Of a stretch of DNA of 64,000 bases, positions 58,805-64,000 are shown piece after piece (within the stretch, counting starts at the first letter, position 1; the number at the start of each line of letters is the position of its first letter). The DNA comes from Rotaria sp. Silwood1 (taxonomy: Eukaryota; Rotifera; Eurotatoria; Philodinida; Philodinidae). The notes below the pieces were generated by a model. The model did not search any database and was not told where the DNA came from. It saw only the letters and a list, made by a program, of their open reading frames with translations. The stretch spans positions 246,819-310,818 of the forward strand of contig CAJNOP010000087.1 in the NCBI GenBank assembly GCA_905250075.1, written 5' to 3'. The position numbers were made by a program, and so were the translations under genes.

Positions 58805-61800
58805 TTTCGAGAAAGTTTTTTCAAGCAGTAACAAAACTGCTAAACAGATTGAGGAGATATATTTTGAGAGCAAAAAAGATTGAATAGTTTTTAGTATTTT
58901 ATGTGGAAAAGATAAAGATGGTCGTAAAAGTATGCGATCATTTTGGCTAGTCAATTGAATTGTAGTTCTTCGTTTTTCAATGACAGTTAAAATAACTTTC
59001 TGGTTCGAAAACTGTATTTTTACATGAGTATATTCGACGAATATATACTTGAAAAAGTCTATGCATCAGAAGAATCAAATAAATAATGGTAATCATTTTC
59101 TTGAGAGGGAAATTTAATAATTGATTTCTGTTTATACAGATAGAAATTTCGGATAGTGAACAAGTTTATGAATAAATCATGTCCCTTTGGTATGTATTCT
59201 CGCACGATCAATTTGTCGTTTCTATTGAATCCATTCAAGATTTATTATCGAAATTGAAATATAGACGAGGTATTGAATGATAATAAAAAAAATTGTTAAA
59301 GTTTGATTCGAATTTTTCAGATGTCTATTTTTAATACACCAACAGCATTTTATGAAAGAAGTATTAAAGGAATATTTGATATAATCCAAATTAGTTAATA
59401 ATGAGTAATATTGATCAATAATTTGTTTTTACAAAAAATGATCGTTACAATTAAATGATAAAACAGATGAGTTTCAAAAATATTTATCTGATCAAACATA
59501 TAAATAATTGGTTAAACATTGAGAAATATCATAATACTGAAATGAATGGTCAATGATATTAAGTTAGTAGTTGATTTAGCAAGTCAAGGAACATGTGAAG
59601 AAGATTGATGCCATACTATTTAGTTTTTTTTCTAAATTTTTACATTTAAATGTAAATATGACATCATATTCTCAATATATAAAAAATTAGAATAATAACC
59701 ACAGCATTACTTAGTCATACTCTTACTGACCATTCAAGTTCACCTTCATCGAACTGTCGTAATGATCATCGAATGAAAAGAATACATCTTTTAAGAAACA
59801 AATACTAAAATTAGCTTTACTAAAATAACCAAATAAAATCGGATCATATCATTATTTCACAATTGTTATGCGTTTATAACGACAAAATACTATACTTCAT
59901 TTCTCAGAAGATACACTCAATGTATTTCAATAAAACTAATATAAATTATTTACTATGATGATGTGTGTATGCGATAAGAAGAGCTATACCCATCAACAAT
60001 CGATAAATCACATGCAGAAAATGAATTGTCAAAAGCTTTAGCTTGATCGAATTAAAGATCTCTGTCGCCCTTATAAAATACAGCACGATTAATTTTCGGA
60101 TCCACTTTTGGCTCAATAATTACTTTGTTTAACCTCATTTCTAATATTATCGCAGCAATTTTTTCATAAAATGAAGCTCATGAACCAATCATTGATTTTT
60201 GATAGTTTTTCATTTTGAAATATTGCTGACGATCGACATTCTCAGCATTGGACTCGATTTCCGGATATCATATTTTAAAATAAGATAGACTAATCATAGA
60301 TGTATTCATTTCAATATCTGAACTTTGACAAAGAGAACTTTCGATTATCTTGACTTAATTTAACTTATTTGTGATCTTCAGGTCAGTCGAATAGTTATGA
60401 AGTCAAAAATAATCGTTTAACGAGATCCGTATGCAAGGTCGGACCTTGTCATGATTGCTTTGGACACGCTCATGTCATCGCACATTCTAGAGTGTCAATA
60501 TACAGTATTGTACAAAGCTCCGAACAAAAATCAAGGAATTTACTGGTATTGTCAAATGAAATCATTTTCAATTTTGACTCTCATAGATTATTTTAAGAGA
60601 TGCCATCTACCATTGTAAGTTTTGAACGGATCTAACTCAGAAAAAAAATTAATTTTACAATAAAACTTGACTCAAAAAAGGGTCAACATCAAGTGAATAC
60701 ATTATATCTTGAGATTTTGAAACTAAAATAACTGCAACTAGATTTCAGATACAGTGAAAAGGTAGTAAATATTATAATAAATGGTAAAATTAGATAAAAC
60801 TCTTTTTTTCGAAATGGGTGCCTATAATTATGTTAGTTATTTTTCAGTTTTGATCTAGATTTTTTCTTCAAATAACAAGAAACGAAATGAAAAAGTAATG
60901 GAAACAGATATTAATTGGGTACTACTATATGTACACATACTATTAGTAAATCATTATCATTCGTAATGGAAATAAAATAAACATGCATTTTTGGCATTAA
61001 CTATTCTATTTGTTTCATGAAAAGGTTAACAAATTAGACAGTAATAAAGTTTAAAAAAATAACAGACAGAAAAATTAACAAATGCTACTTCTATTACTAA
61101 AATAAGCATTTTCGTCTGTATACATAACTAGAGCCTATAATTCTTTGATACCTTATATTTATAATAAAAAAAAAGACTATGAAAGAATTATCTCAAAAGC
61201 ATCTGTTTGACATTCAATCCATTTTTGTTTACTAATTTCAATTTTCATTTTTATTTGATGATATTTTAAATCTAAGAAACGAGACTGTTTGATAATCTCT
61301 CTCAAATTTATGAATCAACATAGAACGATTGACACTACCAGAAAACAACATTCATTTCGGTCTATTGATTATCTTGAGATAAGTCTATCTAGCAATATAT
61401 ATACACAAAAAGAAAAGAAAAGAAAAATGTTATTGCGTGAATAATGTATATTTTCTTCTATTACTTTCAGACAAATCGATTAGTTAAGATAAATGCATAT
61501 ACATACTCTCTACTCATAAATACATAGCAGACCTATTTTTTTGTTTTTCCATTCAATAAGAACAATTGACTAAATGTCAGCTATATTCAATGATTTATGT
61601 GAAGAGTTTTTTTTTGCTTCATAATAAATGTTGTGCGCTCAAAATGAAGAAAGCATCGATCCACCCCAAGGATCGTCCATTTAGCAAAAGTTTTTCACGA
61701 AGACAGTTTGATTTTTTTCTGTTCTGATTCAGGTTATTGAGTATCATTAACATTTTTTCATTGTGTAAATTAAAACGAACTTCATTTGTGAAAGAGGAGA

Positions 61801-62379
61801 ACAAGATAAAGATATTTGGTTGAATAAAAACAAAGTTTTTCAAGATGAATAGACAAAGAGATTAATAGTAACAATATGCTGACAAAATGTTTACATGTTG
61901 ACACAAGATCAATAAATGCTTGTGGATGAACTAAACTAGCGACATGCTCAAGTCAATCGAATTTTGTTTTTTCTTTAGTTGTTCTCCTATGTATATGCTT
62001 GATCTTTATTGCATAAATCTTTGAATCAAGAAAAGATCAAATGAGATAATTCGAAAAAAGAAAATTCCACAGTAAGTTCGTAACATATGCAAAAAATATG
62101 ACTTTCATCAATTTCATACGATTATTGAATTTGAATCGATTTTAATCAACTTTTGGAATTTAATAGATTGTAATCTAAGCAACATTAGGCGAGAAAATAA
62201 TCAAAAATTTGAGGTTTAAAGTTAGAATATTCCTTATATGAATATAATTGTTAGAGTCCATCCAATTTATCATTTCAGTCGGAAATAATCAAAAACATAT
62301 CCAAAGCTTCTTGTTTTGCTTAGATTTATGTTTTTTTCTATAGTTCCTTTCGATGCTTCTTATAAATGCCCTTTCGATA
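58805..62379. other. Intergenic, no gene
   Basis: 3.6 kb of very AT-rich sequence with many stops in all frames. No repeat boundary was recognised. Confidence 0.45.
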
Positions 62380-62470
62380 CATTCTATTGTATATATCCTT
62401 TTGTACATCTCTATTGTATACGTTCTTTTGTACGTTCTATTCTATACGTCTGAATCTGTACATCCTTTCT
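62380..62470 (+). repeat. Short degenerate tandem repeat
   Basis: About four units of roughly 25 bases: TTCTATTGTATATATCC, TTTTGTACATCTCTATTGTA, TTTTGTACGTTCTATTCTA and so on. Confidence 0.5.
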
Positions 62471-62508
62471 AGTAGTGTTAAAACATAAGAAAAGGATAGA
62501 CTTTCTTG

Positions 62509-62585
62509 TGTACACAAAGAAGAGTATGGATTGCGACTCTTCGAGAAGTGCGTAGCGACCTCATGCTGCAACGCAGTCATATAAG
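62509..62585 (+). repeat. Dispersed repeat, copy 2 (partner at 10255-10331)
   Basis: TGTGTACACAAAGAAGAGTA and TTGCGACTCTTCGAGAAG, then CAACGCAG, parallel to the 10255 copy. Confidence 0.5.
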
Positions 62586-62889
62586 GTTAGGTATACGGAC
62601 AAATTTTTTTAGGGATTTTGAGTAATTAACTTCAATATTCAAGTTCGACATGTATTATAGTTTCAGACATTTGAATTAACTTATAGAAAAAGACGCTAAG
62701 AAAAAAAAGAGTCTTATAAGTAACGTATAATTTTTGTTTGAGACTTAGCCATATTGTGAAGTTCTCTCGGAAAGGGCTTGTTGTTTTTTCAGCAATGTTC
62801 CTTGTTAATGTCAAAGCCGAAGAACAATATTTTATTCTTTTATTTTCTCATAAAATATTTATGAACAGATATAAGTGTTGATAATCAGA

Positions 62890-63960
62890 ATGGATTACAG
62901 TTCGATTGTCTTTCGTGAGTTTACACATGAATCATTTCGACGTATTGAACGTTATCGACAAGAAGAAGCTGAACGTATTGCTTCTGAACAATTAGAACAA
63001 CAAACTATATGTGGAGATAATAATGATAAACGTCGTCGTATGACTAAGTCTTCAAAAGATGAACCAATAGAACCTAAACGAATGCCTAATAAAGAATTGG
63101 CCGTTGGAGAAACATTACCACGAATTTTACAACATAGATTCCCACCTGAACTTATCGGAAAACCAATTGAAGAAATTGATGCGTACTATCGCACAGACTA
63201 TGTATGTATAATTATTGATAATTTCATTATATATAAAAAAAAAAGATGCTTTTTTACATTTGAAAATCATAGGCATTTGTGGTTATTAATCGAAATAAAA
63301 CCATATTTCGATTTAGTGCAACATCAGCTTGTTTTATATTTTCTCCATTTAATTGTTTTCGACGTTTAGCCATACTTATATTAACACATTCACTATTTAG
63401 TACCTTAGTTATGCTTACTATATTAACTAATTGTGTATTTATGACACTTAAAAATGCCCCGGAAATAAATGAGTAAGTAATACTTTTTTCTTCTGTTTTT
63501 TTTTAATAATATAATATCTTTTTGCAATAAATAGATATATTTTTACGGCAATTTATACTCTTGAAGCATTAATTAAATGTGTTGCACGAGGATTTATTCT
63601 ACAAAAATATACATTTTTACGTGATCCATGGAATTGGTTAGATTTTATTGTAATTGTACTTGCGTATGTATTAAAAAGATAAGAAAATATTTTAGTTTTT
63701 GAATTTCTTTGTTCAATTATTTTTAGATATATAACATTTTTTATTGATTTGGGAAATGTTGCAGTACTACGAACATTTCGTGTATTAAGAGCATTGAAAA
63801 CTGTTGCAGTTGTACCTGGTATATTGTTTTATATTTATAGATTATTCATTAATTTATTGCTCTAGGTTTGAAAACAATTGTTGGAGCTTTAATACAATCT
63901 TTTATTTCTCTACGAGATGTATCTGTTTTATCAAGTTTTATTCTTTCTATATTTGCTTTA
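62890..63960 (+). CDS. Voltage-gated sodium channel alpha subunit, 5' part (partial)
   Basis: Exons 62890-63201, 63273-63472, 63535-63663, 63727-63818 and 63866-63960 join in consistent phase (276 residues so far); the gene runs past the window after a GTATGAG donor at 63961. The ATG at 62890 fits the family N-terminus ([13 protein letters not shown]). Then come [17 protein letters not shown] and [15 protein letters not shown] entering helix S1, [20 protein letters not shown] (S2), [14 protein letters not shown] (S3) and [17 protein letters not shown] (S4 voltage sensor, with arginine/lysine at every third position), then GALIQS into the S4-S5 linker. These are the domain I motifs of Nav1-type channels rather than Cav or NALCN. 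Family knowledge: such channels carry the sodium action-potential current in excitable cells. Introns are 47-71 bases. Confidence 0.9.
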
Positions 63961-64000
63961 GTATGAGATTTACACAAATATATATATATATATTGAATAA

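Overview
This is eukaryotic, AT-rich nuclear DNA, most likely from a bdelloid rotifer. Coding exons are joined by short GT-AG introns of about 46-75 bases. Degenerate TGTGGG tracts, which is the bdelloid telomere repeat as I recall it, recur throughout. Gene types common in bdelloids are present: a WWE plus ADP-ribosyltransferase relic, an F-box-like relic, an LRR-RI protein and a cysteine-rich multipass membrane protein. Species cannot be fixed from the window. No phage, bacterial operon, CRISPR array, rRNA or tRNA was seen.

Layout. 0-1 kb: 3' end of a non-LTR retrotransposon. 2-5 kb: fold-back elements. 5.7-9.8 kb: a possible TA-flanked element holding a hAT-like insertion (6468-7500, perfect 8-bp target duplication) and an array of about 24 units of 65 bp, each resembling a 25-nt exon plus a 40-nt intron. 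10-15.8 kb: fold-backs and decayed repeats. 15.87-18.84 kb: two-exon gene for a 963-residue membrane protein. 19-24 kb: fold-backs and TGTGGG structures. 24.4-25.7 kb (minus): single-exon type II membrane protein with a methyltransferase-like C-terminus. 27.7-30.2 kb: two long palindromes. 33.4-37.6 kb: broken WWE-ART and F-box genes. 38.96-39.65 kb: intact LRR gene. 41.9-42.3 kb: N-terminal fragment of a plasma-membrane Ca2+ ATPase. 43-46.3 kb: fold-back and minisatellite elements. 46.9-50.2 kb: 93-bp (31-codon) tandem array. 51.2-53.3 kb: decayed hAT transposon. 53.95-57.19 kb (minus): complete 18-exon neprilysin-family metalloprotease (752 aa). 57.7-58.8 kb: hAT-type MITE inserted in a TGTGGG fold-back. 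62.9 kb to the end: 5' part of a voltage-gated sodium channel alpha-subunit gene that continues past the window.

The intact genes (membrane protein, methyltransferase-like protein, LRR protein, neprilysin, sodium channel) have no evident common pathway; this is ordinary animal gene spacing with dense repeat invasion between genes. The most unusual signals are not genes. At least eleven TGTGGG structures all have the G-rich arm first and the C-rich arm second. The exon/intron-mimicking satellite and the nearly indel-free 93-bp array are the other two.
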